Origin: Myxococcales bacterium
Lineage (GTDB): Bacteria > Myxococcota_A > Polyangia > Haliangiales > Haliangiaceae
Length of the DNA: 64,000 nucleotides
Direction of reading: 5' to 3'
NCBI GenBank assembly: GCA_016707895.1
Contig: JADJGV010000005.1
Coordinates: 485,608 to 549,607 of the forward strand
The position numbers were made by a program, and so were the translations under genes. Position 1 is the first letter of the stretch. The number at the start of each line of letters is the position of its first letter. The notes under the pieces were generated by a model. That model had not been told where the DNA came from. It did no database searches and worked only from the letters and a program-made list of their open reading frames with translations. Of this stretch, positions 20,103 to 28,051 are shown piece after piece.

Positions 20103-20276
20103 GGTGCCGTTTCGATAGTTTCGCCGCGCCCGCCGCGCAAGCCCCCGGGGGCCAAACCCGCGAGATTCCGGTGCCGGGCGGGGCGATCGCGGCCGCGACC
20201 GGCAGCCGCAGCGGGTTCCGCTGGACCGGGCCCCCCCAGCGCGTACGATCGTGGCAACAACCTCGGGGGAGGATCC

Positions 20277-20750
20277 ATGTCGAAGCGTGTCTGGAGCGTG
20301 CTCGTGGTGGCCCTGGCCGCGGCCTGCGGTGATGACGGCGGCAGCCCGGTGATCGACGCGGCCATCGACGCCCCGGTGATCGACGCGGCGATCGACGCGG
20401 CGGTCCCGCTCGACGCCGCCACCGGCCAGGTGTGGATCCGCGGCACCGGGATCACCGGCGCCGGCAACCAGATCGTGCTGGCGTTCGTCGGGCGGCTCGA
20501 CGGCGGCCCGCTCGGCAACATCTGCCAGCCGGTCACCGCTGATCCGTTCAGCTTCGTCGCGGCGGTGCAGACCCAGGGTGTCGACCCGTGCACGCTGACC
20601 GGCGTCGCGACGATCCCCGACGGCACCTACACCGTGACCGCGGGGATCTACACGCCGGGCCAGCAGACGCCGACCCGCTGCGCCACGACGACGGTGACGG
20701 TGGCGGGCTCGGGCGACGTCACGTTGCCGGCGTTCGGCGCCTGTCCGTAG
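20277..20750 (+). CDS. Asp/Ala-linker lipoprotein
   Basis: A 157-residue lipoprotein: signal VVALAAACGDDGG, then a linker built from repeats of VIDAAIDAP and IDAAIDAAV (residues about 24-46), then a beta-rich domain with two Cys (NICQPV and DPCTLTG) plus further Cys near the end (TRCATTT, FGACP) that may form disulphides. Function unknown. The start is firm: GGGGGAGG ends five bases ahead of the ATG. A TACGAT element at 20243-20248 may be its -10 box, giving a leader of about 28 bases, unlike the many leaderless-looking genes nearby. Confidence 0.8.
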   Translation: MSKRVWSVLVVALAAACGDDGGSPVIDAAIDAPVIDAAIDAAVPLDAATGQVWIRGTGITGAGNQIVLAFVGRLDGGPLGNICQPVTADPFSFVAAVQTQGVDPCTLTGVATIPDGTYTVTAGIYTPGQQTPTRCATTTVTVAGSGDVTLPAFGACP

Positions 20751-20794
20751 CCGGGCGGTTGCCGTCGGCGGCCCCATGGTCCACCCTGCGCCGG

Positions 20795-22522
20795 ATGTCT
20801 GCACCGGCCGAGCTGCCAGCCCTGACCCGCCGCCAGCGCGTCGCCACGATGGTCGCCGCGCTGCTCGGGCTCTTGCTGGCCGCCCTCGACCAGACCATCG
20901 TCGCCACCGCCGGCCCGACGATCCAGCACGACCTGGGGATCGATCCGTCGCTGTACGTGTGGATCACCACCGCGTACCTGGTGTCGGGGACGGTGCTGGT
21001 GCCGCTGTGGGGCAAGCTGTCGGATCTGTACGGCCGCAAGCCGGTGCTGATCGCCGGCATGTCGATCTTCTTGCTCGGCTCGGTGCTGTGCGGGCTGGCG
21101 CAATCGCCGCTGCAGCTGATCTTGTTCCGCGCGGTGCAGGGCGTCGGCTCCGCGTCGCTGTTCACCAACGCGTTCGCGGTGGTCGCCGACCTGTTCGCGC
21201 CGGCCGAGCGCGGCAAGTACCAGGGCATCTTCGGCGGGGTGTTCGGGCTGGCGAGCGTGGTCGGCCCGCTGGTCGGCGGCTTCCTCACCGATCACGTGAG
21301 CTGGCACTGGGTGTTCTTCATCAACCTGCCGGTGGGCGCGGTCGCGATCGGCTTCGCCGCGACCAACATGCCGATGCTCAAGCGGCCGCGGTCGGGGCCG
21401 GCGTCGATCGACGTCGCCGGCGCGCTGGCGCTGATCGTCGGCACCGTGCCGCTCTTGCTGGCGCTGTCGCTGGGCCGCGGCGCGCACTCGACCCTGGCCG
21501 GCGGCTGGCCGTGGGGCGCGTGGCAGATCCTCGCGCTGTTCGCGGTGGCCGCGCTCGGCATCCTGGCGTTCATCGTCATCGAGCGGCGCGCCAAGGAGCC
21601 GATCCTCGACTTCGCGCTGTTCCGCAACCGCGCGTTCGCGGTCGGCTGCGGCGCGGCGTTCACCGCCGGGCTGTCGTTCCTCGGCGCGATCACCTTCCTG
21701 CCGCTGTTCATGGTCAACGTCGTCGGGCTGTCGGCCACCAGCTCGGGGCTGACCACGACGCCGCTGACGTTCGGGATCGTCGCGGCGAACATCATCTCGG
21801 GGCAGGTGGTGGCCCGGGTCGGCCGGTTCAAGCCGGTGATGATCACCGCGCTGCTGATCCTGATCGGCGCGTTCGTGATCATGGGCTTCACGCTGTCGCC
21901 CGACGCCGGCCAGCTCGACGTGTCGCTGAAGATGATCCTGGTCGGGCTCGGGCTGGGCCCGACGATCCCGCTGTACACGCTGGCGGTGCAGAACGCCGTC
22001 GAGCTGCGCCAGATCGGCGTCGCCACCTCGACCGCGACGTTCTCCCGCTCGATGGGCGCGACGATCGGCATCGCGATCATCGGCACCGTGTTCGCCAGCA
22101 CGCTGGCCACCCGGATGCAGCACGAGCTGGGCGGCGGCGGGCCACCCGCGGCGCCGGCCGCGGCCCCGGCCCCGGGGCACGCGCCGGCTCACGGGCCGAC
22201 GGCCAGCGGCGGCGAGGACGCGCCAGCGCCGACCCGCTTCGACGCCGCGGCGATCAAGGCCGAGTTGACCGCGCAGTTCGCGGCCAAGCTGCAGGCGGCG
22301 GCGGCCGAGGCGCGGCCGGCCCTCGAGGCGGCGCGGGCCGAGGCGCTGGCCGGCGTCGACCGCACCGGCCGCGGCATCAAGCAGGCCTTCACCGACGCGA
22401 TCGAGCGCATCTACCGGCTGTGCGCGCTGATCGCGATCGCCGCGCTGCTGGTGACCCTGGCCTTGCCCAACCACCCGCTGCGCAAGCGCGAGCACGGCGC
22501 GCCGCCGCCGGCGGCGGAGTAG
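20795..22522 (+). CDS. DHA2-family (EmrB/QacA-like) MFS exporter
   Basis: A 575-residue, 14-helix drug:H+ antiporter. Diagnostic pieces are the first-helix LDQTIVATAGPTI, the loop GKLSDLYGRKPV and the motif-C-like GLASVVGPLVGGFLTD. It exports organic cations or drugs across the inner membrane using the proton gradient. An unusual feature is a cytoplasmic or periplasmic Pro/Ala loop plus a charged helix of roughly 100 residues (about 450-545) between the last two membrane segments. The peptide deformylase gene starts 8 bases downstream. Confidence 0.92.
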   Translation: MSAPAELPALTRRQRVATMVAALLGLLLAALDQTIVATAGPTIQHDLGIDPSLYVWITTAYLVSGTVLVPLWGKLSDLYGRKPVLIAGMSIFLLGSVLCGLAQSPLQLILFRAVQGVGSASLFTNAFAVVADLFAPAERGKYQGIFGGVFGLASVVGPLVGGFLTDHVSWHWVFFINLPVGAVAIGFAATNMPMLKRPRSGPASIDVAGALALIVGTVPLLLALSLGRGAHSTLAGGWPWGAWQILALFAVAALGILAFIVIERRAKEPILDFALFRNRAFAVGCGAAFTAGLSFLGAITFLPLFMVNVVGLSATSSGLTTTPLTFGIVAANIISGQVVARVGRFKPVMITALLILIGAFVIMGFTLSPDAGQLDVSLKMILVGLGLGPTIPLYTLAVQNAVELRQIGVATSTATFSRSMGATIGIAIIGTVFASTLATRMQHELGGGGPPAAPAAAPAPGHAPAHGPTASGGEDAPAPTRFDAAAIKAELTAQFAAKLQAAAAEARPALEAARAEALAGVDRTGRGIKQAFTDAIERIYRLCALIAIAALLVTLALPNHPLRKREHGAPPPAAE

Positions 22523-22530
22523 GATCACGC

Positions 22531-23103
22531 ATGGCCGTCCGTCCCATCACGCAGATCGGCGCGCCGGTGCTGCGCCAGCGCGCCCGCGAGTTGACCCACG
22601 CCGAGCTGGCGTCGCCCGCGCTCCAGGCGCTGATCGACGATCTGATCGACACCATGCACGACGCGCGCGGGGCCGGGCTGGCCGCGCCGCAGGTCGGCGA
22701 GTCGGTGCGGGTCGTGGTGATCGAGGTCCCGGCCGAGCCGCCCCACCCGTACCGGCCGGCGATCCCGCTGACCGTGCTGGTCAACCCGGCGCTGACGCCG
22801 GTCGACGACGAGCGCTTCGCCCACGCCGAGGGCTGCCTGTCGGTGCCGGCGCTGCGCGGGCGGGTGGCGCGGGCGGCGCGGGTGCGGGTGCAGGCGTGGG
22901 ATCGCCACGGCGCGGCGATCGACGAGGTGGTCGTCGGCCTGACCGCCGCCACCTACCAGCACGAGGTCGATCACCTCGACGGCGTGCTGTTCGTCGATCG
23001 GGTCGACCTGCAGACGCTGGCGACGATGGCCGAGTTCGAGCGGCACCAGCTCCCCGACGTGATCGCCGAGGCCCGCGCGGTGGTCGCGCGGCTGGGCGGG
23101 TAG
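22531..23103 (+). CDS. def: Peptide deformylase
   Basis: A 190-residue enzyme removing the formyl group from nascent N-terminal Met. All three family motifs are present: GAGLAAPQVG (motif 1), EGCLSVP with the metal-ligand Cys (motif 2) and QHEVDHLDG with the HExxH ligands and catalytic Glu (motif 3). Length is usual. The ATG lies five bases after TAGGAT and close behind GGAGTAGGA, so it could be translated both from the exporter message and from its own start. Confidence 0.97.
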   Translation: MAVRPITQIGAPVLRQRARELTHAELASPALQALIDDLIDTMHDARGAGLAAPQVGESVRVVVIEVPAEPPHPYRPAIPLTVLVNPALTPVDDERFAHAEGCLSVPALRGRVARAARVRVQAWDRHGAAIDEVVVGLTAATYQHEVDHLDGVLFVDRVDLQTLATMAEFERHQLPDVIAEARAVVARLGG

Positions 23104-23117
23104 CGGCCCCGCGCGCG

Positions 23118-24269
23118 CTAGGTCGGCGCCTTGTCCGCCGTCTTCGGCGTCACCTGCCCCTGGATCATGAAGTACTGCGCGTCGTAGTCGCCCTTCAGGT
23201 ACCGCTCGAGGCGCCCGCTGGTCGCCGGCCACAGGTTCTGCCCGCTGGGTTGATCGGAGTCGTAGATCAGCAGGCGGCCATCCTGGCGGATCAGCATGAG
23301 CTGGTGGATGTAGTCCTTCGGCGACGGTGCCGCGCCGGTGGCGTCGTCGCCCTTGGCCGCGTCGCCCTTCCCTTGCTTCGGCCGATCGTACTCGCAGTGC
23401 AGGCTGACCATCAGCCACTGGCCTTCGCCGAGGTCCTCGCCGAAGCCGAGCAGCGCGTCGATCTTCTCGATCCGCACGTTGAGCGGCTCGTAGGTCTCCA
23501 TGCTCGAGACGATCACGTCGGTGCCGCCCCGCCCGCCGGCGTGCTCGTCGGTGGTCAGGTAGGCGTGCATGGCCTCCTGAGCCCAGGACAGGTCGCCGAA
23601 CGTCCCCGTGCCGGCGCCGACCGTGCTCGCGACGCTGAGCATCATCTCGGCCGCGGCGCGCTGCCGGAGGGTCATGGTCGGCGCGGCGCCCTTGGCTGGC
23701 TTGGGCGCGTGCTCGTTGGCGAAGCCGACCAGGAAGCGCGCGCAGGCGGTGGGGCCGGCGAGCACGTGCGCCGCCAGCGCCGCGGCGAAGGTGCAGCGCT
23801 CGCGGTCGCTGTCGGTGCCTGCGAGCTTGTCGTTCTGGCCGAGCTTCGCGCAGATCGTGGCGCCGTCCCAGCCGCCGGCCTTGTCGTAGGGCAGCTTCTC
23901 CTTGGGATCGGCGGTCGCCACCGGCTTGCCGTCGGGCCCCGCGACGACGCCCTGCTCGCTGGCCAGTCGACCCGCGGCGCTGGTGACGCCGAGATCGAGC
24001 GCCCCGTCGCCGCTCTGCGCCGTGAGCGCCGTGGCGTACTCGCTGACCTGGCGCACCAGCGCCATCCCGTGCTGCTCGGAGAGGTAGGCGAAGATCGCGT
24101 CGGCGTGCCGCGGGTTGCCGCGGATGATCAGGCCCAGCAACAGCGGATCGGTGTTGCTGCCGACCAGCGACACCGCGGCGTCGCGGCCGACGTCCTGCGC
24201 GGCGTCCGGCGTCTCGAACGGGCTGGCCGCGGGGCCGGTCGCCGGGGTCGTGGCCTTGGGTTTGCCCAT
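23118..24269 (-). CDS. Unknown protein with possible papain-like Cys-His-Asp core
   Basis: A 383-residue protein with no signal peptide and a flexible Lys/Pro/Thr N-terminus. I do not recognise the family. Two stretches resemble a papain-fold peptidase or related hydrolase: a Cys at the start of a helix in RERCTFAAALAAHVLAG, and a His on a strand followed by a second strand with Asp, DYIHQLMLIRQ then RLLIYDSDQP. In papain-like folds the order Cys, His, Asp/Asn is the same. Around it are IRGNPRHADAIFAYLSEQHG and MEMLSVAST-like helices. The gene stands alone with TACCAT nine bases before its ATG. It could be a toxin or effector; activity is unproven. Confidence 0.6.
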   Translation of the reverse strand: MGKPKATTPATGPAASPFETPDAAQDVGRDAAVSLVGSNTDPLLLGLIIRGNPRHADAIFAYLSEQHGMALVRQVSEYATALTAQSGDGALDLGVTSAAGRLASEQGVVAGPDGKPVATADPKEKLPYDKAGGWDGATICAKLGQNDKLAGTDSDRERCTFAAALAAHVLAGPTACARFLVGFANEHAPKPAKGAAPTMTLRQRAAAEMMLSVASTVGAGTGTFGDLSWAQEAMHAYLTTDEHAGGRGGTDVIVSSMETYEPLNVRIEKIDALLGFGEDLGEGQWLMVSLHCEYDRPKQGKGDAAKGDDATGAAPSPKDYIHQLMLIRQDGRLLIYDSDQPSGQNLWPATSGRLERYLKGDYDAQYFMIQGQVTPKTADKAPT

Positions 24270-24491
24270 CGACCGCCCATGGTAGCGACAACCGTGCCGG
24301 CCGCGGGGCCCGAAATCGCGGCCGGCGCGGCCCGGCGGCTGGTCCGGCGCCTGGCACGGCCGTGGCCGCGGGGGCACCGGCCGGCGGTGTGCCACCGATG
24401 GGGCATGCGCGACCGTCCCGCAGGCGCGGTGGTCACGCGGCGGCGGCGAAGGCGTCGGCCAGCCGCGCGGCGGGCGCGGTGAGGCGCGGCG

Positions 24492-25076
24492 TCAGTACCA
24501 GGACACGCCGAGCTGCAGCGACACGCCGATCACCGTCGAGCCACCCCGGTAGAGGGCCAGCGTCGTGGCGCCCTCCGCCGAGACCGCGAGGCCGCGCCGG
24601 CGGAACAGGTCGAAGCCGCCCGCGCCCAGCGCGCCGAGGCCGCCGAACTGTTCGGTCTCGGTGTCGCCGGCGCGGCGGGTGAACGACGAGAAGCCCGCGC
24701 CGCCGCGCAGCCAGAACGCCTCGCGGACGTAGAGCTGGCCGCCGAACGTGACCACGGCGCTCTGGTTCGCGGTGTCGCCGTGGGGGAACGCGGTGGTGCC
24801 GAGCTCGAGCAGCCACACCCAGCGCGGCGACGCGACCGTGCCGAGCCGGAGGTTGAAGCCGGCGCCGCTGCCCGTGGCGGTGCCGATGCCGTAGGCCAGC
24901 TGCACCGCCGGCCCGACGGCGACGCCGATCGCGAAGCCCTCGCGCACCGACTCGGGCTCGAGGTTGGCCTCGCGGGCGGCGGCGACCGCGCGTGGGTCGG
25001 GCCTGATCGGGTGGTGGTCGTCGGCGCGGGCCGCGGTCGGCGCCAGCGCCAGCGCGAAGGCCAGCGCGGCGCGCAT
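24492..25076 (-). CDS. Small outer-membrane barrel-like protein
   Basis: A 194-residue secreted protein: signal ending PTAARADD, a short charged segment, then eight or so alternating strands with Gly/Ala turns, ending in the aromatic LQLGVSWY typical of outer-membrane beta-barrels. Function unknown. Its ATG shares a base with the TGA of the upstream ferredoxin gene (TGATG), so translation is coupled, an odd pairing of a cytoplasmic redox protein with an envelope protein. Confidence 0.75.
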   Translation of the reverse strand: MRAALAFALALAPTAARADDHHPIRPDPRAVAAAREANLEPESVREGFAIGVAVGPAVQLAYGIGTATGSGAGFNLRLGTVASPRWVWLLELGTTAFPHGDTANQSAVVTFGGQLYVREAFWLRGGAGFSSFTRRAGDTETEQFGGLGALGAGGFDLFRRRGLAVSAEGATTLALYRGGSTVIGVSLQLGVSWY

Positions 25077-25414
25077 CAGCCGGTGGGCTCGGAGGCCGGC
25101 GGATCGGTCAGCACCAGGCGCGCGACCGGCTCGCCGCCGATCAGGTGGCGATCGACGATCTCCTTGACGTCATCGACGGTCACGCCGCCGTACCAGACCT
25201 GCTCGGGGTACACGACGACCGTGACGCCGTGCTCGCATTGATCGAGGCAGCCGGCGTTGTTGGCGCGGATCGCCTTGCCCAGGCCGCGCGCGGTGAGCTC
25301 CTTCTTGAGCGCGTCGCGCACCTCGTTGCCGCCCTTGGCCTTGCAGCAGCCGCGCGGATGGTCGGCGCCGCGCTCGTTGACGCAGACGAACACGTGACGA
25401 TCGAAGTGGGGCAT
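25076..25414 (-). CDS. Thioredoxin-like [2Fe-2S] ferredoxin
   Basis: A 112-residue protein of the thioredoxin-fold 2Fe-2S ferredoxin family. It begins PHFDRHVFVCVNER, continues with HPRGCCKAKGG and has the second cysteine pair in AGCLDQCEHG, giving the four cluster ligands; the strand VTVVVYPEQVWYGG closes the fold. It passes electrons in the cytoplasm; its partner is not obvious. I use the ATG at 25414 rather than 25432 because the family starts there and a TAGGCT box lies eight bases upstream. Confidence 0.9.
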   Translation of the reverse strand: MPHFDRHVFVCVNERGADHPRGCCKAKGGNEVRDALKKELTARGLGKAIRANNAGCLDQCEHGVTVVVYPEQVWYGGVTVDDVKEIVDRHLIGGEPVARLVLTDPPASEPTG

Positions 25415-25445
25415 CCGCGGCCAGCCTAACACGCGCGGCCGGACG

Positions 25446-25518
25446 CGCGCCGCTGTCCGGGAGTGGCCGGAATCCGGCCACTATGTCCGGGATTCGGACA
25501 AAGCCGGACAGCGGCGCG
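25446..25518. repeat. Three-way-junction palindrome
   Basis: A 73-base element in which 60 bases can pair. The outer stem is a perfect 15-bp inverted repeat (25446-25460 with 25504-25518). Inside lie a 9-bp hairpin with loop AAT (25462-25482) and a 6-bp hairpin with loop GGATT (25484-25500), separated by single bases. The heptamer TGTCCGG occurs in both the outer left arm and the second hairpin, so two exclusive folds are possible. It lies between divergent genes, 52 bases ahead of the small lipoprotein. Confidence 0.75.
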
Positions 25519-25569
25519 GTGGCGTTCCGCGGGGTTGGCGCTGGCGCGCGGGGTGCAGTACCCGCCGGC

Positions 25570-25869
25570 ATGCGATGGGCGGTGGTCGGGGTGATGGTGG
25601 CGGCGGTGGCGTGCGCGGACGCGCCGCCGGCGACGTGCGTGGACGAGGTCGGGGCGCGGGAGGGCGGCACGGCTCCGGCGGCCTACGTCGGGTTTCGCTG
25701 GGCGTGCGCGCACGCGCCGGCGTGCGCGGTCGTCATCGAGTGCGCGGACCCGGGATGGCGACGGCTGGCGGCGTCGGGGCTCGATGCGGCGGCCGCGTGC
25801 CTGCTCGGACCGTGCGAGCGTCGGAGAGAGTGCCTCGACGAGGTGCTCGCGGCGTGCTGGACGCAGTGA
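25570..25869 (+). CDS. Small cysteine-rich lipoprotein
   Basis: A 99-residue secreted protein. The signal MVAAVAC fits a lipobox, and eight further cysteines follow in about 75 residues (ATC, WAC, PAC, IEC, AAC, GPC, REC, AAC), an even number that would suit four disulphides. I do not recognise the family. I prefer the ATG at 25570 to one at 25483 because the latter would place coding inside the three-way palindrome and would precede the signal peptide with a non-signal-like stretch. Confidence 0.6.
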   Translation: MRWAVVGVMVAAVACADAPPATCVDEVGAREGGTAPAAYVGFRWACAHAPACAVVIECADPGWRRLAASGLDAAAACLLGPCERRRECLDEVLAACWTQ

Positions 25870-25896
25870 TTGCGTCCAGCGAGGCGATCGGTGCAG

Positions 25897-26334
25897 CTAG
25901 TGCGCGACGACCATCACCGGACAGTGCGCCGTCCGCATCACGCGGTCGGCGACCGAGCCGAGGATGGCGCGGGACAAACCACCGCGCCCGTGCGAGCCGA
26001 TCACGATGAGATCGGCGTGGTGCTCCTTTGCCACCCGCACGATCTCGTTAGCTGGCGCACCTTCCACGACCAGCGACTCGACCTCGTGCGCGCCCTTCTC
26101 GATGGCGAGCTTCTTCTCGGCAGCGAGGTCGCCGCTGACGCGGTCGAGGATCTCGGCGATCGCCGGGCCGCCCGCAACGAATGCGCCTTCGGGCAACGGG
26201 TACATCGGGATCTGGAACGCCGACACCATCAGCAGCGGCGCCTGCAATCGCGCGGACAGCTCGACCGCGTAGTCGAGGGCGTGCCGGGCTTGGGTGGAGA
26301 AGTCGGTGGCGAGCATGATCCGCTTGATCCGCAT
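25897..26334 (-). CDS. Universal stress protein (UspA family)
   Basis: A 145-residue single-domain Usp. It opens with IKRIMLATDFST, has the LIVIGSHGRGGLSRAILGSVA segment that matches the ATP-binding G-x2-G-x9-G-S pattern, and closes with CPVMVVAH. Such proteins dimerise, often bind ATP and support survival under starvation or oxidative stress. The frame is open another 60 codons upstream, but that part is only the translation of the palindrome array, so the ATG at 26334 is the real start. The array ends 50 bases ahead of this ATG and may control the gene. Confidence 0.92.
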   Translation of the reverse strand: MRIKRIMLATDFSTQARHALDYAVELSARLQAPLLMVSAFQIPMYPLPEGAFVAGGPAIAEILDRVSGDLAAEKKLAIEKGAHEVESLVVEGAPANEIVRVAKEHHADLIVIGSHGRGGLSRAILGSVADRVMRTAHCPVMVVAH

Positions 26335-26383
26335 GCCTCGCGGTACTGCATCAACCGGGCCGAGGTAGGCGCGGGCCGCGGAT

Positions 26384-26549
26384 GTCCCACGTGGGACGTG
26401 GCCGGGATGTCCCACGTGGGACGTGGCTCGGATCTCCCACGTGGGAGGGCGCGCGACGGACGTTCCACGTGGGAGCGCGCGGGACGTTCCACGTGGGACC
26501 TGGCCAGGATGTCCCACGCGGGGAGGGCGCGGGATATCCCACGTGGGAT
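26384..26549. repeat. Seven tandem CACGTG-centred palindromes, period about 25 bp
   Basis: Seven copies of a 14-base palindrome, best form GTCCCACGTGGGAC, begin near 26384, 26409, 26434, 26462, 26486, 26511 and 26536. Steps are 25, 25, 28, 24, 25 and 25. Copies 1 and 2 are identical; copies 3 (ends C and G) and 7 (ends A and T) are perfect variants; 4 and 5 carry one C to T change; 6 has CACGCG. The 11-base linkers are GC-rich and vary. The array fills the gap between the usp start and the stop of the metallopeptidase gene. Confidence 0.9.
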
Positions 26550-26568
26550 GCGCGACCCGCCGACTGCC

Positions 26569-27873
26569 TCAGCGCGGTCCGAGCCGTGCGCGCAGGCGAG
26601 CGTTGGCGATCGGCGTGGGGTCGAAGCCGGTGTCGCGCTTGATGGCGTCGATCATCTCCTGCATCGACGCGGCGCGGTTCTTGTGTGCGCGGTAGAAGCG
26701 GCCGATCACACCGTCGAGCACGTCCACGCCCACGGCCGCGGCGACGTCCTTGTAGAAGAACGCGCCCTGCATGTACGGCAGGTTGGTGAACAGGTCGTCG
26801 CGGATGATGTCGATCTGGTTGCACCCGGTCGGCCACGCTGGCGCGCCGCCGGCGGCGATCGCGTCGTCGAGCTCGCGCTGGTACTCGGCCCACACCTGCC
26901 GCTCGAGGGTCGCGCCACCGGTCACGGCCAGGGCGCGCGCCGCGAGGTAGCTGACGGTGCCTTCCGAGAGCACGAAGTCCTCCCAGCACTTCAGCCGGAC
27001 GCCATCGCCAAACCAGCCGTGGGCCGCCTCGTGGGCGTGGGTGACCTCGTCGGCCATGGCGTCCTTGGCGACGTGCCAGTACGGGTGGTGCTCCATGCCG
27101 CCATACAGCCCCTCGCCCCACACCACCGACACCGACGCGACGTCCCGGCCGAACGCGTAGGGGCCGAGCACGCGCTCGTACCAATCGAAGACCGCGCGCA
27201 GGTGCCTGGTCCCGCTGCGCGCCGCGGTCAGCCCGCCGGGCAGCGAGTACACCGCGACCTTGGTGCCAGCGGCGGTCGTGCCCAGCTCGGTGCGGGTGTA
27301 GCTGCCGACCGCCCAGGCGATCATGTACGGCGGCGCGTCGCTGTCGATGGTCGGCGGATAGACCGCCTGCTTACCCGCGGGCACGCCATCGAGGTGCAGC
27401 GCGAAGCGCACGCCATCGGCGGGGCGGGAGTGACAGGGGAACAGGTTGCCGCAGAAGTACGGCCACACCACCGTCGAGCCGCCGGGCAAGAGGCCATCGG
27501 CCATCGCGTGCGTGGTGAAGCGATACCGCACGACCAGCGGGCCGCGGACGTTAGCGACCCGCAGCTGCCCGCCGACCAGCTTGTAGCGGCGGTGGCCGCG
27601 GCCGTCGATGACGTCGTCGATGGTCAGCCCGCCGACCTCGAGCGCCACGTTGCCGTTCTTCTCGAGCGCGATGGTGGCGGTGGCGTCCAGCTCGGCCAGA
27701 TCGACGTCGAGGTCGATGGCCGCCAGGTCGACCGCGGTCGCGCCGTCGGCCTTGCCGTCCAGCCAGGCGTCGTCCGCCGGGTCGTCGACCAGGTCGTCGG
27801 TCGCGCAGCCGGCCGTGCCGATGACTGCCCAGGCGGTGACGACCAGCGCGAGCGAGGCGGTGCGGCGCGACAT
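26569..27873 (-). CDS. M1-type metallopeptidase lipoprotein
   Basis: A 434-residue lipoprotein with signal VIGTAGC. Residues about 60-200 are the beta saddle of M1 aminopeptidases. The catalytic part carries GGMEHHPYW (258-266) where most family members have GAMEN, and HEAAHGWFGD with zinc ligands H281, H285 and E304 (HExxH-x18-E). A Tyr in NLPYMQGAFFY fits the transition-state residue. It lacks the large helical C-terminal domain of full M1 enzymes and stops soon after. It should cleave peptides outside the inner membrane. The ATG at 27873 is used; the frame is open 11 codons further. Confidence 0.85.
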   Translation of the reverse strand: MSRRTASLALVVTAWAVIGTAGCATDDLVDDPADDAWLDGKADGATAVDLAAIDLDVDLAELDATATIALEKNGNVALEVGGLTIDDVIDGRGHRRYKLVGGQLRVANVRGPLVVRYRFTTHAMADGLLPGGSTVVWPYFCGNLFPCHSRPADGVRFALHLDGVPAGKQAVYPPTIDSDAPPYMIAWAVGSYTRTELGTTAAGTKVAVYSLPGGLTAARSGTRHLRAVFDWYERVLGPYAFGRDVASVSVVWGEGLYGGMEHHPYWHVAKDAMADEVTHAHEAAHGWFGDGVRLKCWEDFVLSEGTVSYLAARALAVTGGATLERQVWAEYQRELDDAIAAGGAPAWPTGCNQIDIIRDDLFTNLPYMQGAFFYKDVAAAVGVDVLDGVIGRFYRAHKNRAASMQEMIDAIKRDTGFDPTPIANARLRARLGPR

Positions 27874-28051
27874 CTGGGCAGATAGAGCAAGCCAGCGGCC
27901 AGCCATCCTCCGATGGATCCCGCGGAGTTACGCTCCAGCCGGGGTGGCGACTCGGGTCGCCGGCGGCGCGGCTGGTGGGGACCGCGTGGCGTCGGCGTGG
28001 CCAGCGGCGCCGATCGACGCGTCGCGGCGACCGTGCGATCGTGGCGGCCCC

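Noticed and set aside
20103..20276. CIRCE element or heat-shock sigma promoter ahead of htpG
   Set aside because: No TTAGCACTC-N9-GAGTGCTAA repeat and no CTTGAA/CCCCAT-like pair is present.
26335..26517. N-terminal extension of the universal stress protein reading through the repeats
   Set aside because: The peptide only mirrors the repeat (HVPRGTS-like units) and the Usp domain starts precisely at the ATG at 26334.
26384..26549. CRISPR array
   Set aside because: The units are palindromes with only about 11-base linkers that are themselves alike; no 30-base unique spacers, no leader and no cas genes.
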